Positions 50,808 through 59,857 of a DNA stretch of 64,000 bases are shown here, one piece after another (position 1 is the first letter of the stretch; each line of letters begins with the position of its first letter). The stretch comes from an uncultured Collinsella sp. GTDB taxonomy: Bacteria; Actinomycetota; Coriobacteriia; Coriobacteriales; Coriobacteriaceae. A program made the position numbers and the translations under genes. The notes under the pieces are model-generated. The model saw only the letters and a list, made by a program, of their open reading frames with translations. It was not told the origin of the DNA and made no database searches. The DNA lies in assembly GCA_902462065.1 (NCBI GenBank), contig CABQAK010000002.1, positions 1-64,000 of the forward strand, in the 5' to 3' direction.

Positions 50808-50893
50808 TCAAGCACGCCACCTTGGCGTTCACTCGTCGCTTACGTAGCGTCAGTACGCTACGCTCCTCGTTCGCGCCAATCTGGCGCACCTGA
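50808..50893. repeat. Palindromic element after aguA (locus L4)
   Basis: Imperfect arms around 50808-50829 and 50872-50893 (about 17 of 22 paired) enclose the core TACGTAGCGTCAGTACGCTACG. It abuts locus L5. Confidence 0.55.
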
Positions 50894-50915
50894 GCACGCC
50901 GAGTAAACGTCTGGC

Positions 50916-51008
50916 TTTCCGAGGCACCCCATCTCGCCGCTCAAACCGTCGCTCGCGTACCAAAGTACGCTTCGCTCCTCTTTCGCGGCGACCTGGGGCA
51001 CCTCGAAA
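50916..51008. repeat. Composite nested palindrome (locus L5)
   Basis: Outer arms 50916-50931 and 50994-51008. The inner segment ATCTCGCCGCTCAAACCGTC through TTTCGCGGCGACC is nearly identical to L1 at 26915-26978, while the outer arms are different from L1 but still pair with each other. Confidence 0.75.
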
Positions 51009-51062
51009 ACCCAGCCGATCAATCGGACAGGGGCTACCTGATTGATCGGTTGGGATTTCTTT

Positions 51063-51099
51063 GGGCACTCCGTTGCCTCCACATCGGAGTGCCCTTTTT
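51063..51099 (+). terminator. Rho-independent terminator downstream of aguA
   Basis: GGGCACTCCG (51063-51072) pairs perfectly with CGGAGTGCCC (51085-51094) and is followed by TTTTTC. A preceding hairpin GCCGATCAATC/GATTGATCGG lies at about 51013-51051. Confidence 0.88.
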
Positions 51100-51103
51100 C
51101 TTT

Positions 51104-51188
51104 GATTGAATACGCGTCTGATCTGGGATTTATTGCGGGTTAGGCCAATTGTTCGCTTGGATATCCCAGGTCAGACGCGTCTTCAATC
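51104..51188. repeat. 85-bp imperfect palindrome upstream of the second aguD
   Basis: GATTGAATACGCGTCTGATC... (51104-51131) pairs with 51161-51188 in 25 of 28 positions. The remaining 51189-51407 shows no gene or clear signal beyond the Shine-Dalgarno site of the next frame. Confidence 0.6.
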
Positions 51189-51407
51189 GCCGAAAGTTCC
51201 CGGTCGTATACGCGGCCGTTTTGATCGGAGTATCTATGTACCAGCGTATCGTTATCTACACGCGCCTGTTCCGCGAGCGTTGGTCGAACAATTGCATCCT
51301 CTCTTCTCATTGGGATGGCACCTGCACCGGTGACGCGGCCTGCAACCCTACCTTGGGCTGCGCCTTCGGTACAGATGCCATCCTTTTTGCTGTAGGGGGA
51401 GCGTGCC

Positions 51408-52798
51408 ATGGTAGGTAAAAAGTTCTCCCTGTTCGAGGTCATCCTCTCGGTTATCTGCGTTGTCTTTACCATCGAGGCGGCTGCTCCGGCATCTGCCATG
51501 GGCAACGTGCAGTTCTTCTGGTGGATCTTCCTCATCATTACGTTTTTGCTTCCCTATGGCCTGGTGGTGGCCGAGCTGGGTACGGCGTTCGATTCCGAGG
51601 GCGGTCTGTACGATTGGGTTCGCTTGGCCTGGGTGACCGTTGGGGCGCCCGCTGTTCCTGGTGCTACTGGGTTAACTTTCCGCTGTGGGTGGCAAGTATC
51701 GCCTGCATGTTCCCCAGTGTTATCAATGCAGTATGGGGTATCGAGTTTTCGCTCGGGGTCCGAATTGCCATCGAGCTTGCCTTTGTGTGGGGTGTCACCG
51801 TCATGGCGATGCAGCCGGTTGCCGAGGCCGATTGGGTCATGGATGGCGGCGCTGTCATCAAAGTACTCATTACCGCTGTGGTAGGAATCGTCGGCATCTG
51901 GTTTGCTTGCAATAACGGCTTTGCCAACGATATGTCGTTTAAGACCTTCATTCCAGACTTGGGCGACACCAATTCGTTGACGTACCTATCGATCATCCTA
52001 TTCAACTTTATGGGCTTCGAAGCGGTCGCGACCTTTGCCAGCACGATGAAAAACCCATCGCGCGATATCCCCAAGGCGGTTATCGCTGGTGGCGTTGCCA
52101 TTGCGGCAATCTACATTATCTGCGGCATCGGCATTGGAGCCGCGGTTCCCACCGAGCAGCTTTCGATCGATTCGGGCATTGTGGACGCGGTCGCCGCCAT
52201 GTTGGGGCGCAGCCATCCGCTGACGATGGTCGTGGGCGTGGCCTTTTTGGTGACGCTGTTCGCCAACATGATCTGCTGGAGCTTTGGCGTCAACAACGTG
52301 GCGAGCTATGCCGCGCGTCATGGCAATATGCCGCGTCCCTTTGCGCTGGTGTCCAAGAAGACCGGCATGCCCAACGGCTCGGCGCTCATTAACGGTTGTT
52401 TTGCCAGCCTGGTGCTACTGCTCCAGATCCCGCTGGGCGAGGGTTCCGACGTCTTTTGGGTTTTCTTCTCGATGAACGTCGTCTTCCTGCTTATGAGCTA
52501 TATCCCGATGTTCCCAGCGTTTTGGCGCCTGCGCAAATATGACGGTCGCCCGCGTGTGTTCCGCGCGCCCTTCGAGGGCAAGGTGCTTGCGGTGGCACTT
52601 GCGATTCCCGTGGTGGAGCTTGTGCTTTCGATTGTCGCTACGATTGTGCCGCTCAACGGCTCGTCCGCCGAAATGGCAAAGTTGCCCATTCTCAAGGGTG
52701 TAGTGATCGCCGTGTTGCTGGGCGAGGTTTCGCGCCTCATATCGCGCCGCGGCCGCAGCGTCGACAATCCCGGCGTTGGCGTGTATAGAAAACGCTGA
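51408..52798 (+). pseudogene. Frameshifted APC transporter, second aguD copy
   Basis: A paralogue of the antiporter at 47794. The first frame encodes the N terminus (FSLFEVILSVICVVFTIEAA through GGLYDWVR) up to about 51623. The rest (GLGDRWGARCSWCYWVNFPL to the C terminus at 52798) continues in another frame. Alignment with the intact copy places a one-base deletion at about 51624: CGCTTGGCCTG stands where CGC-GAT-GGC-CTG is expected. Apart from that, all membrane segments are preserved, so the lesion is recent or a sequence error. No slippery heptamer is present to suggest programmed shifting. GGGGAG lies upstream of the ATG. Confidence 0.85.
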
Positions 52799-52897
52799 CC
52801 GTGAGGGGCTTGGCCCACCGGCACGGGGCTAAAACCGGGGTTGCTTCCAAGTTAATAAATTGCTGCGAGGATTACTGCGGCAATCGTGGAGGTTATG

Positions 52898-53089
52898 CTA
52901 ACAGTTGCGCTGGTCGAGTGAAGAGGAAAGCTTAGGCGCAAAGAAGGGGACGTGTCCCAGGTAAGGGCAGCTGTCGTTGCGCTCATCAACGATGCAAGGA
53001 ACGTCATCGTAGGTCATGGTCGAACCGATCTTGGCGATGGCCTTGGCGGCAGGCGCGACAATAATCTTGAGCGGTGCAATCGGCGCCAT
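52898..53089 (-). CDS. Small hypothetical protein with strong ribosome-binding site
   Basis: A 63-residue frame starting MAPIAPLKIIVAPAAKA, preceded by GAAAGGAG at six bases, which is among the best sites in the window. The first 25 residues look protein-like (hydrophobic strand then amphipathic helix), but the tail is undistinguished, so it may be the 5' remnant of a longer gene. It diverges from LuxR-2. I do not recognise it. Besides this frame, 52799-53178 shows nothing else. Confidence 0.4.
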   Translation of the reverse strand: MAPIAPLKIIVAPAAKAIAKIGSTMTYDDVPCIVDERNDSCPYLGHVPFFAPKLSSSLDQRNC

Positions 53090-53178
53090 GGCATCTCCTT
53101 TCGATCTTGGTATTCGTCGATGTTTCTACCATAACCGTAATGCGGAATCAAGCTGGTTGTGCGCGGAATGAGGGTAGT

Positions 53179-54171
53179 ATGAGCTTCGCATTCTTTATCT
53201 ACACGATTCTTGTCATGGGCATTGGATTGGTAACGGCATCAACTGCACTCGTAATATGGCTCATGACTCGTCGACGCGATTGTTTGGTGGCGGCCGCGGG
53301 CTTCCTTCTCTATGTCTTCGATATGTCGGTGATCTTCTTTGATGAGTACAACCGGCTCAAATATGACTATGTGGTGACGTTTAATGAGCCGCTTCAACAT
53401 CCGTTACTGCGCTGCGCGCTGGGCGTGGCGATTCTTGCGTGCGTATGGCTTTGGGTAACGTTTCGCTTACACGATGAGGTAACCGTTAAGCGCGTTGCCG
53501 CATATGTCGTACCGATCGCCGTGCTTCAGCTTGCTCTGGTACCTCGTACTGGCTTTGCGAGCCAGATTCAGCAATATCTTTTTTGGCTTGCGCGCGATTT
53601 GGGAATGGCATTCTGCTTGGTATATGTTTACGCCCGCTATCGCAAGACGGAGAATAGGGCTGAGCGGCTCGATCTTGAGCGCTCTCGGACGTTCTTTCGC
53701 ATAGCCTGCGTGCTTACCGTGATGGTGGTTATCGAGGATACCTATATGATCCTATTCTGCACGCCTGACGTTGACAACGTGATAGTGAGCGCCTTTTTAT
53801 GGTATCTGGGCGAGCGGAATATCTCGGAGAATTTATTGTTTGTGGCTGCAGCCGTTCAGCTATTTAAACAGTTCAGCCATATCTTACGTGTGTTCTCGCG
53901 TCACCCTCGTGCCGATGAAGAGGTAGCGACAGAGCGCCGTGATGCACGGGAGGACCTTGTCTCGCGTGTTGTGATTTTCTCGGACGAGCATGGGCTTTCA
54001 AAGCGCGAACAGGAAGTGCTTACACTCGTATTGCGTGGACTCGATGTCCAAAATATTGCTAATGAACTTGTGATTAGTCCGGGTACCGTCAAGGCTCACC
54101 TGCATCGCATCTATGTAAAGAGCGAAGTCAAGGCGCGTGACGACTTGATTGAGGCATTCTGGCGCTCGTGA
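53179..54171 (+). CDS. Membrane-anchored LuxR-type regulator 2
   Basis: A 330-residue protein built like LuxR-1 at 45292: about seven hydrophobic segments (residues 1-240), including the shared pattern LYLSERNFSEN in one and WYLGERNISEN in the other before the last helix, then a cytosolic LuxR helix-turn-helix (about 270-328: LSKREQEVLTLVLRGLDVQN, ISPGTVKAHLHRIYVKS). The ATG at 53179 has GAGGG upstream; longer forms start at 53074 or 53140. It lies between the broken aguD and the amidohydrolase. A role in sensing agmatine-related signals is inference from position. Confidence 0.85.
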   Translation: MSFAFFIYTILVMGIGLVTASTALVIWLMTRRRDCLVAAAGFLLYVFDMSVIFFDEYNRLKYDYVVTFNEPLQHPLLRCALGVAILACVWLWVTFRLHDEVTVKRVAAYVVPIAVLQLALVPRTGFASQIQQYLFWLARDLGMAFCLVYVYARYRKTENRAERLDLERSRTFFRIACVLTVMVVIEDTYMILFCTPDVDNVIVSAFLWYLGERNISENLLFVAAAVQLFKQFSHILRVFSRHPRADEEVATERRDAREDLVSRVVIFSDEHGLSKREQEVLTLVLRGLDVQNIANELVISPGTVKAHLHRIYVKSEVKARDDLIEAFWRS

Positions 54172-54327
54172 GGCTGGAGTGGTCCGGCTGACGGTGTATC
54201 GCAGACTGCTCGGCGTAAAGAAGCGACAATAAACTTAGACAATAAAATACCTGTTCAGACGTGTAAACCTGCTTAATCCGTCCGTTTGCTCGCTTCCATC
54301 TTGGCAGTTTGTGCAGGAGGTGCGTCA

Positions 54328-54477
54328 ATGGGTGTTGACGCGGGGCGTAGGGCGCTGGACAGACGCCCAATTGCCTGTAGGCACGTGTCACGAGGGGGCG
54401 GCAAATGCTCCCTCACCGATTGGGCGCGCCGTATCGTGGCGCTTATCCATTGTCCTGTAACGTCTGAGGAGGCTCAT
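54328..54477 (+). promoter_or_regulatory. Leader with alternative start for the amidohydrolase
   Basis: An ATG at 54328 with AGGAGG seven bases upstream is in frame with the amidohydrolase and would add 50 residues rich in Arg and Cys. CGCCCAATT/GATTGGGCG can form a hairpin within this stretch. The downstream ATG at 54478, also with GAGGAGG, matches the family N terminus. Otherwise 54172-54477 shows nothing. Confidence 0.4.
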
Positions 54478-56106
54478 ATGGACAAAGCGGATTTAGTCAT
54501 AAAAAGTAATGCTGTGTTCACTGGTGACGGGCTGGCACCGTTCAAGGGCGGCGTTGCCATCGCGGGTGACAGAATTGTTGCGTGCGGCGAAGATAAGTAC
54601 CTCGACGCTTTTATCGGGTCCGATACCGAGGTGCGCGACTATGGCGATAAGCTCGTCATGCCTGGCATTATTGATTCACACACTCACTATGCCCAGGGCG
54701 CCTTTTTGACCGATCCCGATTTCGCCGTCAATCTCATCGATTGCACAAGCTTCGAGCAGTGTATGGAACGCGTGCAGGCGTTTGCCAAAGACCACCCGAA
54801 CAACGAGTGGATCGTGGGCTGTCAGGTTATCCAGTTCCAGTGGGACGTGCCCGAGATGCCTACGGCGACAATGATCGATGAGTACATTTCGGACCGTCCG
54901 GTCTTTTTGCAGCAGGTTGACATGCACACGTTTAGTGCCAACACCTGTGCAATCGAGAAAATCGGCGTTACTGCTGAAACGCCAGACCCATCAGGCGGCA
55001 AGATTCTTAAGGATGAAGCTGGCAACCCCACTGGGGTCTTCTCGAACAACGCGGGAGCCCTTTTCATGGATGAGGTATACAATCCTGCCCCCGAGGTGGC
55101 TAGTGCTTCCTTTGCCAAGACTGCGCATCGCGCCAACGCTCTCGGCATTACAACAGTCGGCATGGTTAACCCTACTTTTGTGAGCATGGATAACCCCTAT
55201 AAATTCCTTGCGGAACTCAACCGCAAGGGCGAGCATCCGTTGCGCGTGTTCATGTACACAGACCTTTTTGAGAACGAGGCCATGACGCTCGAGGAGATTC
55301 GGGCGAAATACGACTTCCCGGGCACGCAAGTCGAGTGGCATGGCTTTAAGCAGTTCATTGACGGCGTGTGTTCCGATCATACTGCTTGGATGCTCGAGCC
55401 CTATGCTAATGCTCCCGAGACCTGTGGCGAGCCGGCTGAGGATCCAGAGCGCGTGCGCAAAGCCATCCTTAAAGCGCTTGAGTGGGGTGTCGACACGCGC
55501 ATCCATGCCATAGGCGATCGTTCCGTACGCTTTATCCTGGACTGCTTCGAGGAGGGTGAGAAGCGTTACGGTCTTATGGGCTGTCGTCACTCCATGGAGC
55601 ACAACGAGACTGTTCAACCTGAGGATTTGCCGCGCTATGCGGAACTCGGCGTCTGTCCGGCCATGCAGCCGTGGCATATGCTGCTTGATATGGCCGACTT
55701 GGCAAAGGACGACGCCGTTGGCCCCGAGCGCGCGGCGCTCTCGTGGCCAATTCATAGCCTGCTCGCGAGCGGTGCCTGCGTGCATTTGGGCTCCGACTTC
55801 CCGGTTGTGGGGCTTGAGCCTATGGAGGAAGTCTATGGCGCGGTCTATCGCATGCTCGAGGACGGATCTAATCCTGAGGGTTGGTTCCCCGAGGAGCGAA
55901 TCACCATGGCCGAGGCCCTGCGCGCATACACCTACGGCGCTGCCTATGCTATGCATGCTGAGGACCGCATCGGCACACTCGCCTGCGGCAAGCAAGCCGA
56001 CATCTGCGTACTCGACCGCAATCTCTTTACCTGCGAGCCGGCAGAGGTTCTCGGCGCCACGGCTGAGCTTACGGTGATCGCCGGTAAGGTCGTCTACGAG
56101 AAATAG
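54478..56106 (+). CDS. YtcJ-like metal-dependent amidohydrolase
   Basis: A 542-residue amidohydrolase of the Amidohydro_3/YtcJ group. The first metal-binding motif is GIIDSHTHYAQG, later ligands include the His in RIHAIGDRSVR and HSMEHNE, and the catalytic Asp is in LGSDFPVVGLEP. The C-terminal beta-sandwich closes with GKQADICVLDRNLF. Family members hydrolyse amide or ring C-N bonds, but the substrate here is unknown. It is followed 39 bases later by a MATE exporter and lies between aguA copies, so a guanidino or carbamoyl compound is a possible substrate (inference). Confidence 0.85.
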   Translation: MDKADLVIKSNAVFTGDGLAPFKGGVAIAGDRIVACGEDKYLDAFIGSDTEVRDYGDKLVMPGIIDSHTHYAQGAFLTDPDFAVNLIDCTSFEQCMERVQAFAKDHPNNEWIVGCQVIQFQWDVPEMPTATMIDEYISDRPVFLQQVDMHTFSANTCAIEKIGVTAETPDPSGGKILKDEAGNPTGVFSNNAGALFMDEVYNPAPEVASASFAKTAHRANALGITTVGMVNPTFVSMDNPYKFLAELNRKGEHPLRVFMYTDLFENEAMTLEEIRAKYDFPGTQVEWHGFKQFIDGVCSDHTAWMLEPYANAPETCGEPAEDPERVRKAILKALEWGVDTRIHAIGDRSVRFILDCFEEGEKRYGLMGCRHSMEHNETVQPEDLPRYAELGVCPAMQPWHMLLDMADLAKDDAVGPERAALSWPIHSLLASGACVHLGSDFPVVGLEPMEEVYGAVYRMLEDGSNPEGWFPEERITMAEALRAYTYGAAYAMHAEDRIGTLACGKQADICVLDRNLFTCEPAEVLGATAELTVIAGKVVYEK

Positions 56107-56145
56107 CCCCACAGTCTTTCAATCTCTCAAGGAAAGGGGAGAACC

Positions 56146-57528
56146 ATGGCAGAAGAAACAACCGCTGTCGTTGGGGAGGAGCATGAGCTCGCCTCAAAGC
56201 CGATTCCAGAACTCGTGCGCCGCTACACAATTGTGACCGGTCAGGGCATGCTCGCGCAGATCATTATGGTCGTGCTCGAGGGTCTCGTGATGGGCTGGGG
56301 CCTGGGCGCTCACGGTCTTGCTTGCGTCTCGATCATCATGTCTGTCGAGTACATCAATCTGGCCTTCGGCAATCTCTTCGGTACGGGCGTGCCGGCCGTC
56401 GTGGGCAATCTGCTCGGCGCCGGAGACATCAAGGGGGCGAGTAAGGCATTTAGCCAGGGTTTCTGGCTCACGGCGATTGTTTCGGTCCTGCTCGCCGTCG
56501 TGATGGCAGTCTTCACCGAGCCCATCTGTGCATTCTTTGGTGCAACGCCCGATATCATGGCTGACACGGTCGCCGGCGTGCGCACGTTCGCCGTTCTATT
56601 GCCGCTCACGGTCATCGGCCAGATGATCACCGCTGTTATGCGCGTCGATGAGAAGGTCCAGGTCCAGGCAAATCTCATGACCGTATCTGCCATCGTTGCC
56701 ATCTGCTGGCTCGCGCTCTCGACCTTCGTGCTCAAGCTTGGCGTCATGGGTGCCGGTGTGTACTATGGCCTGTCCATTGGCATCTGGGCCATCGGCATCT
56801 TCTGGTATGTTGGCGGCAAGAAGTCTCAGCTCAAGATTAACCTGGTCGACCTCAAACTCGACATGGGTATCTGCGGGCAGATCGTTAAGATTGGCTTCCC
56901 GTTCTTCCTGGTCCAGGGTGCGACATTCGTCTTCAATACCGTTGCCAACTCGCTGCTCGGCACGCTTGGCGGTGACATGGGTTCGCTCTACATCGCTGCA
57001 TTCGGCGTAATCAACGGCTACATTCTCTACATCACCATGATGGTCGCCCAGTGCTTCTCCTATGGTTTGCAGCCCATCGCTGCCTTCAATGCCGGTGCCA
57101 AGGCATGGGCGCGTCTTAAGGAGACGCTCTCCTGCACGCTTAAGTACCAGGTTGTGACGCTGGCGCTGGTCACCGTTGTACTCTGGCTTGCCGCCACGCC
57201 GGTGTGTGCCTTCTTTGCCGGCAGCGATCCCGCGCTCGTTGAGGTTGCCGCCAACGCAACGCGTACCGTCATCCTGGCTGTTGCCCTGGGCTATCTTGCC
57301 ATGACCATGTCGATGTACTTCCAGGCGAACGAGAAGGTGGGTATCGCCACGTTCTGCGGCCTGCTCCGTTACGTGATCTGTTCCGTACCGCTCATGTACT
57401 TGCTTGGCAGCATGATGGGCGCGCAGGGTGTTTGGATTGCCTTGGTTGCAGCCGATGCCATTACCGGCCTGGTTTCCATTGCACTTGCTGCAAAGGAACA
57501 AAAGCGCCTGAATGGGCTCATTGCATAG
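56146..57528 (+). CDS. MATE-family efflux transporter
   Basis: A 460-residue protein with 12 predicted membrane segments in two repeats. The MATE hallmarks are IIMSVEYINLAFGNLFGTGV, GNLLGAGDIKGASKAF and, in the second half, GLQPIAAFNAGAKAWARLKE. Such carriers export cationic compounds with Na+ or H+. GGAAAGGGGAG lies upstream, and the gene forms an operon with the amidohydrolase. Export of a product or toxin related to that enzyme is inference. Confidence 0.92.
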   Translation: MAEETTAVVGEEHELASKPIPELVRRYTIVTGQGMLAQIIMVVLEGLVMGWGLGAHGLACVSIIMSVEYINLAFGNLFGTGVPAVVGNLLGAGDIKGASKAFSQGFWLTAIVSVLLAVVMAVFTEPICAFFGATPDIMADTVAGVRTFAVLLPLTVIGQMITAVMRVDEKVQVQANLMTVSAIVAICWLALSTFVLKLGVMGAGVYYGLSIGIWAIGIFWYVGGKKSQLKINLVDLKLDMGICGQIVKIGFPFFLVQGATFVFNTVANSLLGTLGGDMGSLYIAAFGVINGYILYITMMVAQCFSYGLQPIAAFNAGAKAWARLKETLSCTLKYQVVTLALVTVVLWLAATPVCAFFAGSDPALVEVAANATRTVILAVALGYLAMTMSMYFQANEKVGIATFCGLLRYVICSVPLMYLLGSMMGAQGVWIALVAADAITGLVSIALAAKEQKRLNGLIA

Positions 57529-57560
57529 CGTAGGGCCGCTTCTCATTCAACGGCGAAATC

Positions 57561-57596
57561 AAAGGGCGTTCTCCGCATGGAGGGCGCCCTTTTTTA
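57561..57596. terminator. Bidirectional terminator between MATE and LuxR-3 genes
   Basis: AAAGGGCG...CTCC pairs with GGAGGGCGCCCTTT around a short loop, followed by a T-run on the plus strand and A-derived T on the minus strand. Confidence 0.8.
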
Positions 57597-58397
57597 TCGC
57601 GGGATGTTTTGCATGGCAGTCATGAGGCCCAGGCGGTTGCTGACGCCGAGCTTGCGATAGATGGCGTTGACGTGCTTCTTGACGGTTGACTCGCTTATGA
57701 ATAGCTCGTTTGCCATCTGTTTGTTTGTTTTGCCGTCGAGCATGAGCCGCATGACTTCGGCTTCGCGCGGTTGGATATTGTGTTCTGCAATGAAAACATT
57801 CAGCTGGTTTGTGTCTTCGGTCTGGGTGAGTTTAATGCCCCGAGGATAGAGGTTGGCGAGCGCGAGGCTCGCGTGCCGAGCGACTTCGAGCAGGATTGCG
57901 AGCTCGGTGTCGGTGAAGTCTCCGGCCGTGCGTTCGCGAAACAGGGTGATGCTTCCCAGCGGGCTGTCGTTGTGCGCGAGCGTGGCCGTACAGCCAAAGT
58001 AGACGCCCTGGGGTTCCATCCATTTGCGATAGATGGGCGTGGCATCGCGTCGCTCGACGTCGACGAGGTCGAGGTCGCGGTAGACGCCGACCTTATGTAG
58101 GTCAAAGGACCATGTTGTATAGTCCATCGCGGCGTAGCGGTTGTAGTAGTCGCTCAGTGCGCGGTCGTCCATTCCGCTGCTTGCGGGGTGGACGTAGCGT
58201 GGGGCATCGCTGCCCGCCGCCTCGATCAGGTCGAACATGGCGATCCGATGGGGCACGAGTCCTGTCGTTCCCTCGAGTGTCTCCTTTTGCAGCTTATCAA
58301 CACCGTGTGATGCGTGGATTGCAAGCGCGAGCTCGTTGAGGGCGGTCCAGGTCGTACTGTCCAGCTCAATAGTCTGCTGTTTATTGCATGGGGGCAT
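57594..58397 (-). CDS. LuxR-family regulator with GAF-like sensor domain
   Basis: A 267-residue soluble protein. Residues 20-190 resemble an autoinducer/GAF-type sensor ([34 protein letters not shown]). The C-terminal LuxR helix-turn-helix is at about 205-262 ([40 protein letters not shown]). The ATG at 58397 has AAAGGAC upstream; an ATG at 58433 would add 12 residues. It diverges from the second aguA at 58576, its most likely target. Confidence 0.87.
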   Translation of the reverse strand: MPPCNKQQTIELDSTTWTALNELALAIHASHGVDKLQKETLEGTTGLVPHRIAMFDLIEAAGSDAPRYVHPASSGMDDRALSDYYNRYAAMDYTTWSFDLHKVGVYRDLDLVDVERRDATPIYRKWMEPQGVYFGCTATLAHNDSPLGSITLFRERTAGDFTDTELAILLEVARHASLALANLYPRGIKLTQTEDTNQLNVFIAEHNIQPREAEVMRLMLDGKTNKQMANELFISESTVKKHVNAIYRKLGVSNRLGLMTAMQNIPR

Positions 58398-58514
58398 AGG
58401 GCGTCCTTTCCATTGTGGAACCCAGTATGTCATGTTCTCGGCCTGAATAGAACTTTAGGTCAGCAAATGGTATACCGGCGGTCGCTGAAAGGGGCTCGAG
58501 GGACCATTGAGGAC

Positions 58515-58562
58515 ATCTCGGTGCGGCCGCATCATGGTCTCGTCAAACAAAAGCACCGAGAT
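58515..58562 (+). promoter_or_regulatory. Leader hairpin upstream of aguA-2
   Basis: ATCTCGGTGC (58515-58524) pairs perfectly with GCACCGAGAT (58553-58562), ending three bases before the AGGAG ribosome-binding site. It may affect translation of aguA-2. Confidence 0.5.
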
Positions 58563-58575
58563 TTAGGAGCTTGAA

Positions 58576-59697
58576 ATGAAGACTATCTACGAGAGTGAAT
58601 CTACGCCTAAGAAGGACGGGTTCTATATGCCCGGCGAGTATGAGGAGCAGGAGCGCACCTGGATTCTGTGGCCGCACCGCTCCGACGTGTGGCGCTGCGG
58701 CGCCAAGCCGGCGCAGAAGGTCTTCACCGAGATCATCAAGACCGTTGCACGCTTTCAACCCATCACGGTGGGCGTCAACACCGAAGACTTCCCCGCGGTG
58801 TGCGAGATCTTCGACGGCGTTGAGAACGTGCGCGTTATCCACATGGAGTACAACGACAGCTGGATTCGCGACCCTGGCCCGGCGTTCCTCGTTAATGACA
58901 ATGGTGAGGTTGCCCTTTCGCACTTCCACTTTAATGCTTACGGCGGTTTCATTGACGGCCTGTACTTCCCGTGGGACAAGGACGCTTCCATTGGCCTGCA
59001 GGTGGCACAGCTTGAGCAGGTTAACCGTTATCGTCCCGAGGATTACATCCTCGAGGGCGGCTCGTTCAACTGTGATGGTCAAGGCACCGTCGTGACCACC
59101 GAGATGTGTCTGCTCAACGAGGACCGCAACCCGCAGTACACCAAGGAGCAGATTGAGGAGAAGCTCTCTGAGTACCTCGGTATCGAGAAGGTTATCTGGA
59201 TCAAGGACGGTATCGATCCGTACGAAACGAACGGTCATGTGGATGACGTCGCATGCTTCAGTGCGCCCGGCGAAGTCTGCTGCATGTGGACCGATGATCC
59301 CAACCATAAGTTCTACAAGGAGTGCCAGGAGGCGTATAAGACGCTTTCCGAGACGACGGATGCCCGTGGCCGCAAACTCAAGGTCCACAAGGTAATCATG
59401 CCTGCGACCTCGGTATATATGACCGAAGAGGAGGCCAGCACGATTGATCCCGTCGAGGGCGTGCTGCCACGTACCCCCGAGGACGCCTTCGAGCCGAGTT
59501 ATCTCAACTTCCTGCCCATCAACGGTGCGGTGCTCGTACCGCAGTTCGGCGATCCCAACGACGCCCAGGCGCTCAAGGATATCCAAGCTGCTTATCCGGA
59601 CCGCGAAGTCATCGGCATCATGACCCGTGAAGTCATCTACGGCGGCGGCAACATCCACTGCATCACCCAGCAGCAGCCTAAGGCGCGCTGTAAATAG
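58576..59697 (+). CDS. aguA: Agmatine deiminase 2
   Basis: A 373-residue paralogue of the enzyme at 49601 with all family motifs: WILWPHRSDVW, DSWIRDPGPAF, HFNAYGGF, NGHVDDVACF and the catalytic Cys362 in GGGNIHCITQQ. Its length is close to the family norm and it lacks the insertion of copy 1. DSWIRDPGP is also closer to the classical agmatine deiminase motif (copy 1 reads DAWFRDTAA). So this copy may be the standard agmatine enzyme and copy 1 a variant. AGGAG lies upstream. It diverges from LuxR-3. Confidence 0.93.
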   Translation: MKTIYESESTPKKDGFYMPGEYEEQERTWILWPHRSDVWRCGAKPAQKVFTEIIKTVARFQPITVGVNTEDFPAVCEIFDGVENVRVIHMEYNDSWIRDPGPAFLVNDNGEVALSHFHFNAYGGFIDGLYFPWDKDASIGLQVAQLEQVNRYRPEDYILEGGSFNCDGQGTVVTTEMCLLNEDRNPQYTKEQIEEKLSEYLGIEKVIWIKDGIDPYETNGHVDDVACFSAPGEVCCMWTDDPNHKFYKECQEAYKTLSETTDARGRKLKVHKVIMPATSVYMTEEEASTIDPVEGVLPRTPEDAFEPSYLNFLPINGAVLVPQFGDPNDAQALKDIQAAYPDREVIGIMTREVIYGGGNIHCITQQQPKARCK

Positions 59698-59735
59698 CAG
59701 TTCCATGGTGAACAGGGCCTGATTGTCTGCACGTG

Positions 59736-59770
59736 AAAGTCCGCCGACTTCAATGGTCAGCGGACTTTTT
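59736..59770 (+). terminator. Rho-independent terminator of aguA-2
   Basis: AAAGTCCGC pairs with GCGGACTTT, with an inner GAC/GTC, followed by TTTG. Confidence 0.85.
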
Positions 59771-59857
59771 GTGTGGTGGTTTCAGCTGAACGGCGGGATG
59801 GGCGGCTTGGGTGTGCGGGCTCACAATCTGGGAAAACCAAACAGATTGGGGGCTTGT

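Noticed and set aside
51615..51635. Programmed frameshift in the second aguD
   Set aside because: No slippery heptamer or downstream structure is evident, and the intact paralogue shows that one base is simply missing.
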